64,000 nucleotides of DNA from positions 2,501-66,500 of the forward strand of contig JAGVRJ010000010.1 in NCBI GenBank assembly GCA_019059635.1, written 5' to 3'. The notes under the pieces are model-generated. The model searched no databases, was not told the origin of the DNA, and worked only from the letters and a program-made list of their open reading frames with translations. Below, piece by piece: positions 22,468 to 33,253 of the stretch. The DNA comes from Proales similis. Lineage: Eukaryota > Rotifera > Eurotatoria > Ploima > Proalidae. The position numbers were made by a program, and so were the translations under genes. Positions within the stretch are counted from its first letter, which is position 1. Each line of letters begins with the position of its first letter.

Positions 22468-25124
22468 ATGTTGATAAATATCTTGAAAGATTCCACTAGT
22501 CGGCGTCTTAAAAGGGTTAAATTCTATTCTCGACTAGTCTCCACTGCATCTAATTCTCTTCGACTTGGTTTCAATAGCGGGTGAGTTTTTATTCTTCAAA
22601 AATCGGGCTGCATTCATTCTTATTGAGGGTACGGTTTGCAGAGATTTCGAGCTAAAATACAGAGAATTAGCTCGTTTAGCTGATTCGAGCGCTACAGGAT
22701 CATTCAATGAGACAAATGTTTTGGTCACAGTTGTTAATAAACAAAGGTCACAGCCTGCTTCATTTTTACCTCTCACAGTAAAACCCTTGATTCACACTCA
22801 TGTTGTAAAACTCAATTATTTAGGATTTCAAAAGGTTGATTATCTTCATAAAGCCTCTGCGGCAGGTAAAATTCCAAGCAATTACTTGAGGAGAGATATG
22901 GGAGCATCAAATTATGAAATACTTGTTGCCCGGATGATCGATCGTTCTATAAGACCAATGTTTTCTGGAGAATTCCTCACAGACACACAAGTTTGTTTAA
23001 AATTACAGCAATATTCTATTGCTCATTTAAGAGAAAATTAAAAGATTGTGTGTGACCTTTTATCTTATGACAATAAACAATCTCCCGATATTGTCTGCAT
23101 TAATACAGGTATAATTTTTTTAAGAATCAAACAAATACTCTTTAAATGTTTTTTACTCGTAGCCTCCTTTGCAATTCAGGGATCAGATTTGGAGTGGAAA
23201 GGGCCTATCGGTAAGATTTAGGTCAATTGTTAAGGTGAATAATTTGCTCATGAACAGAAAACTTCCACCAGGCTGTGTGAGGGTCGGAATGAGTGATTCA
23301 ACTTTCATCAGCAATCCTACTCGGGAACAACTTGAAGATAGTCCTTTGAACTTGGTTTTAAGTGTCGGTCCTTCCAAAAACATAAGTAAGCAAAAAGAAA
23401 AAAGTTAAAGTATTTATTAATCTTCTGATCTAATTCAAGCAATGATCGAGTCTTGGGCTGATAATTTGGATCAAAGCAAATTTGTAGACGCCATCGAGTT
23501 TGGTGTAGAGGAAGCGTATAAGGTTGTCAAATCGATAAAAGAGTTTGATTTTGACACTTTTCGCTTAAAGCGCAAGTCTGCAGCTGAAAATATTGCCCAA
23601 GTAGAAACAGATGAAAAGCTAAGTTTGAAAAACCAAGATCTGAGCGACATTAATGAGGCCTTACAGAGTATGGCATACCCTGGCATTTACGATATATTTA
23701 CTGATTACGGTCACGATAAACGCTCCAGAGACGATGCAATATCAGAGCTTCGTAATCGTGTTGTCAATTCGATTCTTAAAGCTAACCCATTGAGAAATCC
23801 AGATTTATTCAACTACAATAGCCTAAGTGAAATATTTGTTCGTTATCTTAAAAGAGTGATGCGAGATATAATACTTAATGAGTCCCGACGAGTAGACGGA
23901 CGTAAATTGGATGAATTGAGACCAATAAACTGTCAAGTTGGTCTTTATAAGTCTCTTCACGGTTCGGCTTTGTTTCAACGTGGTCAAACTCAAGTTTTAA
24001 GTTCAATTACGTTTGACTCACCAGATTCTATGTACAAGAGTGATTCTGTATCGAACATGATCTCACCGTCTATCACAAATTATACTAAACCGTTTATGCT
24101 TCATTACGAGTTTCCTTCATTTGCGACCAATGAAATAGCCAGAGTAGGAGGAAGAGCAGATCGCCGCGAGATAGGACACGGAGCTCTGGCAGAAAAGGCA
24201 GTGTATCCGATGATACCTGATGATTTCAATCTCACAATTAGAGCTCTTTGCGAAGTTCTTGAATCGAATGGGTCTTCTTCGATGGCATCTGTATGTGCTT
24301 CAAGTTTAGCTTTAATGGATTCTGGCGTTCCTATTAGAGAGCATGTATGTGGTGTTGCGATGGGTCTTGTTACCAATATGGATACGAGTGAAAATTCTAT
24401 TCAAGAGTATAGAGTGCTTACCGACATATCCGGGTTTGAAGACTTCATGGGAGATTCTGATTTTAAGGTTGCTGGTACGGCTCAAGGCATAACGGCTATT
24501 CAAGCAGATTTTAAAATTGCGGGTTTACCTTTCTCGATTATAAAGGAGATGATCGAACGATCTAAAGAAGCCCGGAAACTAATTTTAGAAAAAATGAATT
24601 CAGCAATCTCTATGCCAAGGGAGCAAACCCGATCGAACTTGCCGGTTTTCACAGAGATCCAGGTTCCCATAACTCAAAGAGGAAAATTCATGGGAATTGG
24701 TGGAATAAACTTTAAACGAATATTCTCCAAAACCGGAGTGAGTATCTCTGCAATAAGCGAAACCAGTTTTCAAGTATTTGCGCCTAACCAAGCTAGCTTC
24801 AAAGAAGCTGAGAAAATGATGAAAGAATTTTTAGAAAAACAAAAAGAACCCGAGCTTGAGTTTGGAGGTGTTTATAAAGCCAAAATCGTTGAAGTTGTCT
24901 CAGGTGGTCTTATGGTTCAGCTCTATCCGACAATGCCTCCTACACTGCTGCCAAACAGTCAACTTGACGGACGAAAAATAGTTCATGGCAGTGCATCTGA
25001 CTTTAAGATCGGCCAAGAGATTCAAGTTAAATATTTTGGAAGAGATCCAGTCGATGGAAAGATGCGTTTATCACGAAAAGCTTTATTTAAAACCCATCTC
25101 CCCGCTCGTGACTTAATGAAATAA
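22468..25124 (+). CDS. PNPT1: Mitochondrial polyribonucleotide nucleotidyltransferase (PNPase)
   Basis: Seven exons (22468-22580, 22642-22777, 22835-22990, 23045-23108, 23163-23210, 23272-23385, 23440-25124) join to 771 aa; human PNPT1 is 783. The N-terminus is rich in Arg/Lys/Ser with no acids after Asp8 (RRLKRVKFYSRLVSTASNS), a likely mitochondrial presequence. RNase PH domain 1 shows AAGKIPSNYLRRD and RMIDRSIRPMF. An all-helical linker follows. RNase PH domain 2 has SALFQRGQTQVL, MLHYEFP, EVLESNGSSSMAS and DFMGDSDFKVAGTAQG with the catalytic aspartates. The KH domain has GKFMGIGG and the S1 domain runs FGGVYKAKIVEVVSGGLMV to QIQVKYFGRDPVDGKMRLSRK. It degrades RNA 3'-5' with phosphate and is implicated in mitochondrial RNA import. 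AATAAA lies at 25179-25184. Confidence 0.95.
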
Positions 25125-25178
25125 TCACTTGCTAATTGTTAGATTTAGGCAAAAGCGGCTTGTACATTTTGCTGAATT

Positions 25179-25184
25179 AATAAA
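25179..25184 (+). terminator. Poly(A) signal AATAAA, PNPT1
   Basis: Hexamer 55 nt after the PNPT1 stop codon. Confidence 0.6.
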
Positions 25185-25382
25185 AGTCATGAGCAGATAA
25201 ACATCTGATGAGCATTGAATTGAGGCCAAATGTCATCTTAATTCTACAGCTTTTCTTGTATTTCTGCGTTTAAAACTTTAATTAGCCTAGCTTTTGTAAA
25301 CATTATGCATCACCAGGGAAACAAAAAAGGTTAAGTTAATACGTAGTATGTCATTTTGGCATCGCTTTGAAAAAAATCAAAG

Positions 25383-26470
25383 ATGCATCAGCTTGATTCT
25401 GACAATTCCTTCTGGATGGATCAAAAGAGGTTGAGTCTAGCGGCAATCAAAATTCAGCGTTTTTGGCGCAAATATATTGTAAATTTTTCTTTTGAATTTC
25501 ACAAGCAAATTAACAAAGAATATATTGAAAGGATATTCAAGTTTTCAAGTACTATCGGGATTTGGTCAATTTTCACAATGAAGGTCTGGATGCTGAGCGA
25601 TAGGAAATAAATAAGTCAAATAAAAAATTTTTAAAAGGCGACCCTGCTTTGGTCATGAAATACATAAATCCTGCTGAAGCAAAGATAATTGATGCGGCGA
25701 GCGGTGTTCACATCAAATTTCGGCTTGCAGGGGTGAGTCTGCTGAATTATGATGACTTTTCTAATCTTCAGCCTCTCAAAAACAGAGTCAGTTTCCTCCC
25801 ACAATTTACTATAAAATATTCACTCGGAGACCAATTCAAGATATATGCGCAAATGCACCCCGTAACTATACAATGGTTAAAATGAAAACTGCGGCAATGA
25901 GCAACAACCATTCACATTGTTTGTTACAATTTTCCATTTTTCCATTATTTAAATCTTTATAACTATCAATTTCAACCAAATTAGATTCGGATATTGATGG
26001 AGGTCGAGGATGGTATCAGAGAGTTGAAAACAATAACTGGAGACCAGTTTCGACTAAGCATTTACTTCAGATGAACTATGAACTATATTACGGCATTGTT
26101 TCTGGCCTCCAAAAGCAAGCTTTTCATCATTCGAGAGTATGTATACACAAATAAACAAAGAGTTAATAACTTTTTAATTCTTCTAGTCCATCCGCCGGCA
26201 AGATATTGAGAAAAAGAGGAGGCAAAGAAAACTTGAATGGATGAAGAAAATGTAATTTTAAAAGAAATTTTCAACCTTAAAGCTTTTGTTAGATTCAATA
26301 GGTTATTTAGGTACTATCAAGGCCTCATGGAAGCCCGATGCCTAACATCAATAGTATCAGATGAGCAGAGTACTAAAATTAATTTGACTAGCCACAAACT
26401 GAATGAATTGGATGAAGAAGAGGTTGATGATCTGTTAGATTGGAGTAGAGCTCTTAGTTTTGATGAGTAA
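25383..26470 (+). CDS. C11orf65 / MFI-like protein (IQ motif)
   Basis: Seven exons (25383-25478, 25532-25583, 25638-25732, 25786-25918, 25985-26136, 26187-26251, 26311-26470) join to 250 aa. The N-terminal IQ-like helix (LAAIKIQRFWRKYI) would bind calmodulin. Downstream blocks VMKYINPAEAKIIDAASG, HIKFRLAG, FPPTIYYKIFTRRPIQDIC, GWYQRVENNNWRPVS, RKLEWMKKMY and VDDLLDWSRALSFDE line up in order with the vertebrate C11orf65 protein, described as a mitochondrial fission regulator (MFI). Assignment rests on remembered family sequence, but several independent blocks agree. Introns 50-66 bp. Function in this animal is inferred only from the family. Confidence 0.8.
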
Positions 26471-27184
26471 ATAGCTTTTTTTAATCCCTAATCAAGTCAA
26501 CGTTTGATTAGGTGTTTCTAGCTATGTCCGGGACTGGCATGAGTTGGGTACAACAGCAAATTCGGAGAAAATAAACGGTAAACGGTTGTTTACTTCAAGT
26601 AGCAAAACTCGTTAAATTGTACATGGATTAAATAGATAGGGACATTTTCTTAACAGACAATCGAGAACAGGGTGCATCAAGAACTGCTTGGGATTCTGCT
26701 TGTTAAGCTGGACGATCGAGATACACACTGCCGAAAACGTCAACTCAACGATGATCCGTACACAATGAATTAGTGTGTTTACACATGATTATTTGAGGGC
26801 GCTAGCGTCTAGGTATCCGTTGACCACTTAAACTTTTACTACTCCTCAGAGCGGGTGGATGTCCCGCGTGTAAATGGCAACTTTTTCGACTAATCCCGGA
26901 TTTTTATGTGCGAACAATGAGAATAAATTATAGAGAGCGATTTTTTCTTGTCGCCGAAGCAATTGTTTCGGGTTGGGATTGTTTTAATTATTGCATTCTT
27001 ACGCGTCTTTTTCAACAAAATTTACAAATATATTAGGCATACTAATCTGGATTTTTAGAATTGTATGGCTCATTAGGTGAACCCAAGTGCATAAGATCAT
27101 GAGCCCATATAAGCCCTACAGCCTGAAATCGGACCTTTGCTAATACAATTCTAATAACGACGACGAATAGAAATAGATTGTAGT
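26471..27184. other. Intergenic, nothing recognised
   Basis: Spacer between two plus-strand genes. Holds an AATAAA at 26570-26575 that could end the MFI-like transcript, and presumably the promoter of the tetraspan gene. Confidence 0.45.
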
Positions 27185-28463
27185 ATGGCAGCCTTGGCGC
27201 TAAAGCAAAAGCTTAAAATCATCTTAAAGCTACTACTGTTCAATTCGTTCTTGCTTTCGTTTGTTTTTAACTTCATTGCATACTCAAATCCATCGTGGAT
27301 CAAGGATAAGAGCGGCATTTATGGTCTGCTTCAATACTGCGAATTAATTATTATGCAGCGTTCTTTCGGCCATCTCACCGATATTGGTTCAACAGGCAAG
27401 TTGATTAATTTCAGATGCTCATCTTGGGATGATAGAGAAAAGCCAAGTGAGTTCTTGAATGTCAAATAAAATTTACTCTTCGTTTCAATTAAAGATTTTA
27501 GAACACATCCAAAGAGCATTTTACTTTATAACATGTGCTCTGGCCCTTCACTTAGTTTTGATTGTAGCAGTTATTGTCGGATGTGTTATCCACAATTACA
27601 GATTTTCCAACGAATTAATAAGTCGCATTTATATGGCAAGAGATTTAACCTACTATGACAATAATCTTATGGTCCTAGGATCTATTCGTTCCAAAAGTAA
27701 TAGATCAAAAGCATTTTTTGGGGTGATCGCTTCTTTTTTTGGTTTTTTAACGAGTAGGTAACTACCCATGCACCGCCCATGCGATTTTTCGAAAGTTTTG
27801 TTTTAGCTCTGATGTACTGCTCAAGTCTGGCATTGTTTGCTACAAATCAAGCATTTGCCAAACTAAGTGGAACACAAGAATCCTTAAGCTGGTGCTTCTG
27901 GCTTGCCCTAGTCGGTCTTTTTCTTGCTCTTTTTCCTTCAGCAGCATTATTCGCCAGCGCAGTTTACAATAGGAAACTAAAGTAAGACAATCATAGTTTT
28001 TGAAACCCTAATGAAAAATCTTCAAAGTTAAACCAGATTGGAATATTCTGAACAAAACTTTTGCTCAAGTAAGGTGGCATCGATTGAAAGTTTCACACTT
28101 CAAGAATCATGTAACCTTCAACCGGAAACTTTGGATGGAAAAATAATTCGTCCTGAGAAATTTAAAAGTGAGTGAGAAATTGAAACCAATCTTCTTATTT
28201 CATTCAATTTATAATAGGAATCATTCAAAAAGAAAATTTTTTGAACGAAAAGCCTCAATCGCATCTTTTCCGCTCACAAGTTTTTCCTGTATGTTTCACT
28301 TAAAATTAGACTTTCAAATGAAATTGTACATCTATTGCAGATAAAGGAAAAAGCTGAGACCCATGCACATACTAAAATGACCGCTCTACCATACAGGAGT
28401 TTAAGTGGCGATAATCAAAAGCGATTCTCTCAAACAAAAAGCCCCAGCCTACGAAAATACTAA
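27185..28463 (+). CDS. Claudin-superfamily-like tetraspan membrane protein with long tail
   Basis: Six exons (27185-27446, 27502-27753, 27807-27981, 28037-28167, 28218-28288, 28341-28463) join to 337 aa. Four hydrophobic helices are visible: KIILKLLLFNSFLLSFVFNF, the AFYFITCALALHLVLIVAVI region, FFGVIASFFGFLTTLMY, and WCFWLALVGLFLALFPSAAL. The first extracellular loop has GIYGLLQYC and a later C (RCSSW), like the W-GL-C-C arrangement of the PMP22/EMP/claudin superfamily. The tail after TM4 is about 120 residues, hydrophilic and Ser/Lys/Gln-rich, longer than most claudins. Exact subfamily not recognised; LHFPL, GSG1 and VAB-9/TMEM47 are alternatives. Introns 50-55 bp. Stop lies 37 bp from the stop of the convergent peptidase gene. 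Confidence 0.7.
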
Positions 28464-28471
28464 TCAAGTAC

Positions 28472-28483
28472 AATAAATTTATT
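28472..28483. terminator. Palindromic bidirectional poly(A) signal
   Basis: AATAAATTTATT reads AATAAA on both strands. It sits in the 37-bp gap between the convergent tetraspan (stop ends 28463) and peptidase (stop ends 28501) genes, 9 and 18 nt past the respective stops, so the two transcripts probably overlap at their 3' ends. Confidence 0.7.
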
Positions 28484-28500
28484 TTAAGTCTCATAAGCGT

Positions 28501-31500
28501 CTAATGGTTGAAGGATTTAAAAAAAATTGTCGTCAAAACTGATAAAGTCAGAACAAGCCAAGTGCTAACCAGCTGACTTGACCCGTTTTCGCAGAATGAT
28601 AAGCGATAGGAGTATTGAAAGGGAGTTGTTGTTTCTTCCATGAAACGCTTAACCTCCGGAAATTTTTCAAGTCGAGGACCAACTTTTTCTCTTATTTCCT
28701 TGTTATATTCATTAAGCCAATCAACCTAAACTTTCTTTTTAGTTTAACTTTTTCTATCGTTCATAATTTCTTGAATTTACTTGAGCATCTTCAAGTAAGC
28801 ACATGTCTATAAGATTTTTGTCAAAAGGAACCAGTGTAAGGGATTTGAACGTAAGGAATCCTCGGTTTCTAAAATTGAACTTAATTTAAACTTCTATTAG
28901 ACTGATGTTGATAGTAAAATCTAAAAATTGAATCACTACCGGAGTATTTGCTTTAATAACCTCAATGTCGGTTTCGAGGCGGATGCCATACGAACCATCT
29001 TCATAATAACCAGGTTCTGTTTAGAAATTATTAATCGAATTATTAAGGATTCAGTGTGTAAAATTTTCACTTACCATCTGATTGAATCATTCCAACTTCG
29101 AAAGGTGCGTCGAATCTCCTCCTTCGGCCAATTGCAGTTCCAGGAGGGTCTTAAGCATAAATAATCCAAGCCTCTTTCCTTTTTTGTTATTTCCATTTTT
29201 TATCTTACTTTCATGAACTGAAAGAAAATGGCCAATTCCATGACCAGTTCCATGACCATAATCAAGACCTTGCCTCCAAAGGGCTGCTCTAGCTTCAATA
29301 TCGATTTCATTTCCTTAAAGTCCAAAAGTTTTTTTTTTAATTTCGAGATAAAGCAAGAAATTATATTACCATAGATGCCATTAGGAAATACAATTTTAGC
29401 CAAATCTATCGAGCCTTGAAGAACCCGAGTATACGAAGACTTTATGGCCAAATTTAAAATCTCTTTCAAGTAAGCTTTAATTGGCCAGACTTACTTTGAT
29501 TTCTTGACTTGGTGAACCGAAATGATGGGTCCTTGTGATGTCAGTAGTGCAGTCCCTTGGACATATATTAGAGTCTTTTAATTTCAAAGATTGCTGAGAT
29601 AAGCTTACAGATACTGAGCACCAGCATCTAATAAATATACTTTGTCATGTGTTAAAGTTGAGTTGTCGCCTTCTAGGGTATTGTAATGCACATCAGCGGC
29701 ATTGGCACCTACAGCTGAAATGCTATTGAAACTGAGCATGCGGAATAAAGGATCTTCTCTAGAAAGAATTCATATCGATCATCTACTTTTGGGCATTTTT
29801 CAAATAATTGTTTACTTTTGAATTTCTTCCAGCTTATCAGCAGCCGTCATTTCGGTTACAACTCGTCCATTTTTCATTTCTGTTGTGAGCCAATACATGT
29901 GTCTTATACGAGCTACTGAATCTCTTATCTTAAAAACAGGCGTTTGATGAAAAATATAAGAATAAGAATGAAAATGTAAGAATCGGAAATCCCAATACGC
30001 ACTTGACATTCTTTGGTATTTTCTAACTCAACCTCGTCTTTTACTGCCTTGATGAATTTGATTGGTGATGCTTTGTCATCAAGCAAGTTGTTCTTAATTG
30101 GTAGAAAACGATTTTTAATTAAGACAATCTAATTTAGATTATTGGTACTTACTTTGTTGGATACTGCGTTATAAATTGCATAAGAGGACTCAGGTGAAAT
30201 CCAGATTTTAAATCTTTGAGACAAGGAACCAATATCTGTGAAAATATCAGCATATTCACGTATTTCTACACCAGTTAGGTGTTTTTTAATCGAATCATTT
30301 ATGCGGGAAGAAGTTATGTAGAGGCTTGAAGAAATTGAGTTTAAGATAAAGATGGTTAAATCTTATCGAATGAAGAAAAATAAAATTTTATGACTTCTTA
30401 CCGATCAGGTGAATTCATTACATTGCTGACAATTGCGTAGGCAAAAAACATTGGATTATAGGGAACATCGCTTGCTCTCATGTTGAAAAGCCCTTTCATT
30501 TTTTTTTTGATAAAAAATTCTTTAAAAATAATAAAAAGTGCTCCGACATACAGGCGACTTCATCCAAAGCTGTTACGACAAACATTTCAGCTTTGTTATC
30601 TTTCATTCTCTCCTTCACCAAATCAATTTTTTGCTGCCATGTTTTTCCTAATTTAGACTCTCCAAAGCAATAAAATCACTTTTAAAAAGAAGGATTGTCT
30701 AACCTGCATATTTAGTATCGTGGATTTCTATAGGGGTGTTGGGTTTGGGAGGTCTCTCTGATAACGGCCATATTAAATCAACAACATCGTCCTTTGATTC
30801 GACCAAATCAATCTTGGCTGTGTGGAGAGTCTCACTCCACTTTTGCCATGTGTCTTCAAAATCTTTAAGTAAAACCATAATTTTCTTAGAATCTTTAAAA
30901 TGTTACCAATCGACGTAAACTTGGAATTAAGGGCTACTTTTTGGCCTGCTTTCAAGTTATTGGCAAGCCATAGTTCAATTCTAGGAGTTGTAGGCTCGGC
31001 TAAAATTGCAATTAAATTTTTATGTTTGTATCATAAGCTCTTGATAATTATTGACTGTTTACATCCTTTCATAAGTTGCCAAAAAGATTTGTCAAGTTGT
31101 TTCTCGGCTTTAAGATAATAACGGCTGTCGGTCCATAGTAAAGCCTTAGAAACTGTTACCACCAATGTCCCAGCAGAACCGGTAAATCCTGACAGAATAA
31201 TATGAAAAATTAATAACGAATGCCAATCAAAGAGTTAACATTCATCAAACCTGATAGCCAGTCTTTGCGTTTATCGTAGCTAGCAACGTATTCGCTCTGA
31301 TGCTCGTCTTCAGAAGCTAGAAGACGAGAAGATTAAAAGTGTTTTCAGTAATGAAAAACAAGAATTACGGATAATGACCGCATCATATCCTCTTTGATTC
31401 ATGACATTTCTCAGACGCGTTAGTTTTTCTTCAACACTCAAGGCACCCTTTTAATTAATAAATGTACATTTTTGAGAGAGTAAAAAGGTTGAAGGTCTTA

Positions 31501-31549
31501 CATAAGTCAGTGAGATGAGTGTGAGAAAGCAAAAAATGTTCAACTTCAT
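28501..31549 (-). CDS. XPNPEP2: Secreted, GPI-anchored Xaa-Pro aminopeptidase (XPNPEP2-like)
   Basis: Many small exons separated by short introns. The first (31502-31549) encodes signal peptide [17 protein letters not shown] 54-bp intron leads to [16 protein letters not shown] and then [17 protein letters not shown]. Creatinase-type domains show [47 protein letters not shown] and, in the metallopeptidase core, [33 protein letters not shown] and [15 protein letters not shown], which hold the metal-binding Asp, His and Glu residues. Family members remove an N-terminal residue preceding proline. The C-terminus (ENGSSQL followed by hydrophobic [17 protein letters not shown] and a short tail) looks like a GPI-anchor signal, as in mammalian XPNPEP2. 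I did not fix every exon boundary. Confidence 0.88.
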
Positions 31550-32488
31550 TTCTTTTCCGCTCAATCGAATTATGGGATATTAAGAATGTAATTAGGTTAC
31601 TTGCTTTTTGAGCTTTATAAATATGTAGCCAGAGTAATAAAAGAATGTTTGTTGAAGAAAATGCGATTAATAAGGTTGTATCTTGTTTGGCCAAGTTATC
31701 GTGGCTATTCAAAAAAGAAAGGTTAGACAAACTGGTTTGAAATGCATTTCCTTGCATACACATTTTCTTATCGGGAAAAGTAATCTTTATGTGTCTGTTC
31801 TTTTGCTCAAATAGACTCAAGTGAATAATCTGAACAAGGAGGGTGTTGCCTGAAATTTACTTTGGTCTCGCATTCGTCTATCTTTTAACTGCTTGCAAAC
31901 ACACAGGTCATGGTTAGTTCGCTATCTGCAATCGTGCTTTCTATGAATCAATTATACAGAAATCGGTCAATTGACCTTATTTTGAGCAAAATTTGTTCTT
32001 TTCCTAGTCTAGGTGCTAATCAACGCAACAAATAAGTCGAAATAAAGTTAATAGGTCAATCAACAATGGTTAATAGACTGGTTTCGAATGGTATAAGGCT
32101 ATCTGCAGGATAGAGGAAGCATGAGGCTCGATTTCCTACATTAATCGCCATGGTGTTAAATAAAATCAATTTTGACCCTTCGTTGGTCTTCCTTTCTAAT
32201 TTTATCCTGACTATAAAAGAATATGAGTGAACGCTCAGTTCGAAATGTTTTAATAATAACCGAAACCGTCAACCCAAAAAGAGACAAGTGTTGAATAAAA
32301 GACTCGCCGATTTTCGAGTATCAATCAACTCAATTGCGCAGCATCAAAGATAAGTCGCGGTTTACTTCACTCGTTAACTCGCCAATTAACCAAATTAATT
32401 GACCAGTTATTTTAAGGAGCTAACGTTTATAAGGATCGTTATAGCGTTAGACAGAGAGTCACTAATTTCTGATTTTATCTCAAACAGT
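31550..32488. promoter_or_regulatory. Divergent intergenic region
   Basis: Lies between the head-to-head peptidase gene (minus) and the orphan ORF (plus). It must contain the peptidase promoter. No distinctive motif seen; the open stretch over 31455-31820 (-) is an artefact of reading through the first intron in another frame. Confidence 0.4.
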
Positions 32489-33103
32489 ATGAACTCCAAA
32501 CTTAGTTTCAGTGAAATGAACGAGATCGACTCTTCAATATTGTGGGACGTTGATGCCTATTACCTTGAAACCAGTCGGGAAACGTCAATTGAGAGTAGAC
32601 GCAAGCAATTTGACTCGAGTACAGAGTTTTTCAGCGATACCGAGATGAGAACGCTTGACCAAAATTTCTCGCCCAAATCGTTACGATTCATGACTTTACT
32701 TCCCGAACTCTCCCTAGAATCTCTTGAGTCAACCGACCAGCCAAGTTATATGTTTCAAGAGCTAGAGAGTGCCCTTGTTCCTTCTAGTGATCTTTCGAAT
32801 ACTAACTTCCAATCAACACATTCTAATGAAAGTTCGAACATTAACTGCAAACAAGTTTGCAAGTATTTATGGAAACCATTTGCAAAAACACTCTCTAGAC
32901 GATCAAAAAAGCCTGTCCCGAGACAAGAAGCTGTCCCAGCCCAATCTTTTTCACCGTCCAAGAAAACCTTGGCCAGCAATCGATTCATCGAGTTCAGTGC
33001 CCAGCGCAGCAAAAATATTGACACCAATCTTCTTCAATCTAAATCAATCGCTAGATTCACCAAGTTTGAGGCTTGTGGAGATCTTGTCATTTATGATATA
33101 TGA
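32489..33103 (+). CDS. Orphan single-exon protein, Ser-rich
   Basis: An intronless ORF of 204 aa from the first in-frame ATG; the frame is open back to 32399 without another ATG. Not recognised. The N-terminal half is acidic and Ser/Glu-rich (NEIDSSILWDVDAYYLETSR) with hydrophobic clusters (LRFMTLLPELSLESLES). The middle has a CKQVCKYLWKPFAKTLSRR segment leading to a basic patch SRRSKKPVPR that could be a nuclear localisation signal. No signal peptide or membrane helix. It converges on the MATH-like gene with a 150-bp gap holding AATAAA at 33152-33157. Being intronless is unusual here. It could be a retrocopy or a young gene. Confidence 0.5.
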   Translation: MNSKLSFSEMNEIDSSILWDVDAYYLETSRETSIESRRKQFDSSTEFFSDTEMRTLDQNFSPKSLRFMTLLPELSLESLESTDQPSYMFQELESALVPSSDLSNTNFQSTHSNESSNINCKQVCKYLWKPFAKTLSRRSKKPVPRQEAVPAQSFSPSKKTLASNRFIEFSAQRSKNIDTNLLQSKSIARFTKFEACGDLVIYDI

Positions 33104-33253
33104 AAATGGCTTATATGAATTCTGTTTTATATCCTAAATTATTTATTGACAAATAAATACACTTAATTGGCAGTTGACGCAAACAAGGGCGCTTCGAATA
33201 TAAAGCTCGTTAAAAACACGTCGAAGGGTGAGGTCAGAATATAAATGAATATA

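Noticed and set aside
27758-27795. 38-bp intron in the tetraspan gene
   Set aside because: Using the donor at 27754 and the strong acceptor 'ttttgttttag' gives 53 bp and a better TM3 in frame.
31455-31820. 121-codon minus-strand ORF as N-terminus of the peptidase
   Set aside because: A different frame gives a proper signal peptide at 31502-31549 and a 54-bp intron; the longer ORF reads through that intron.
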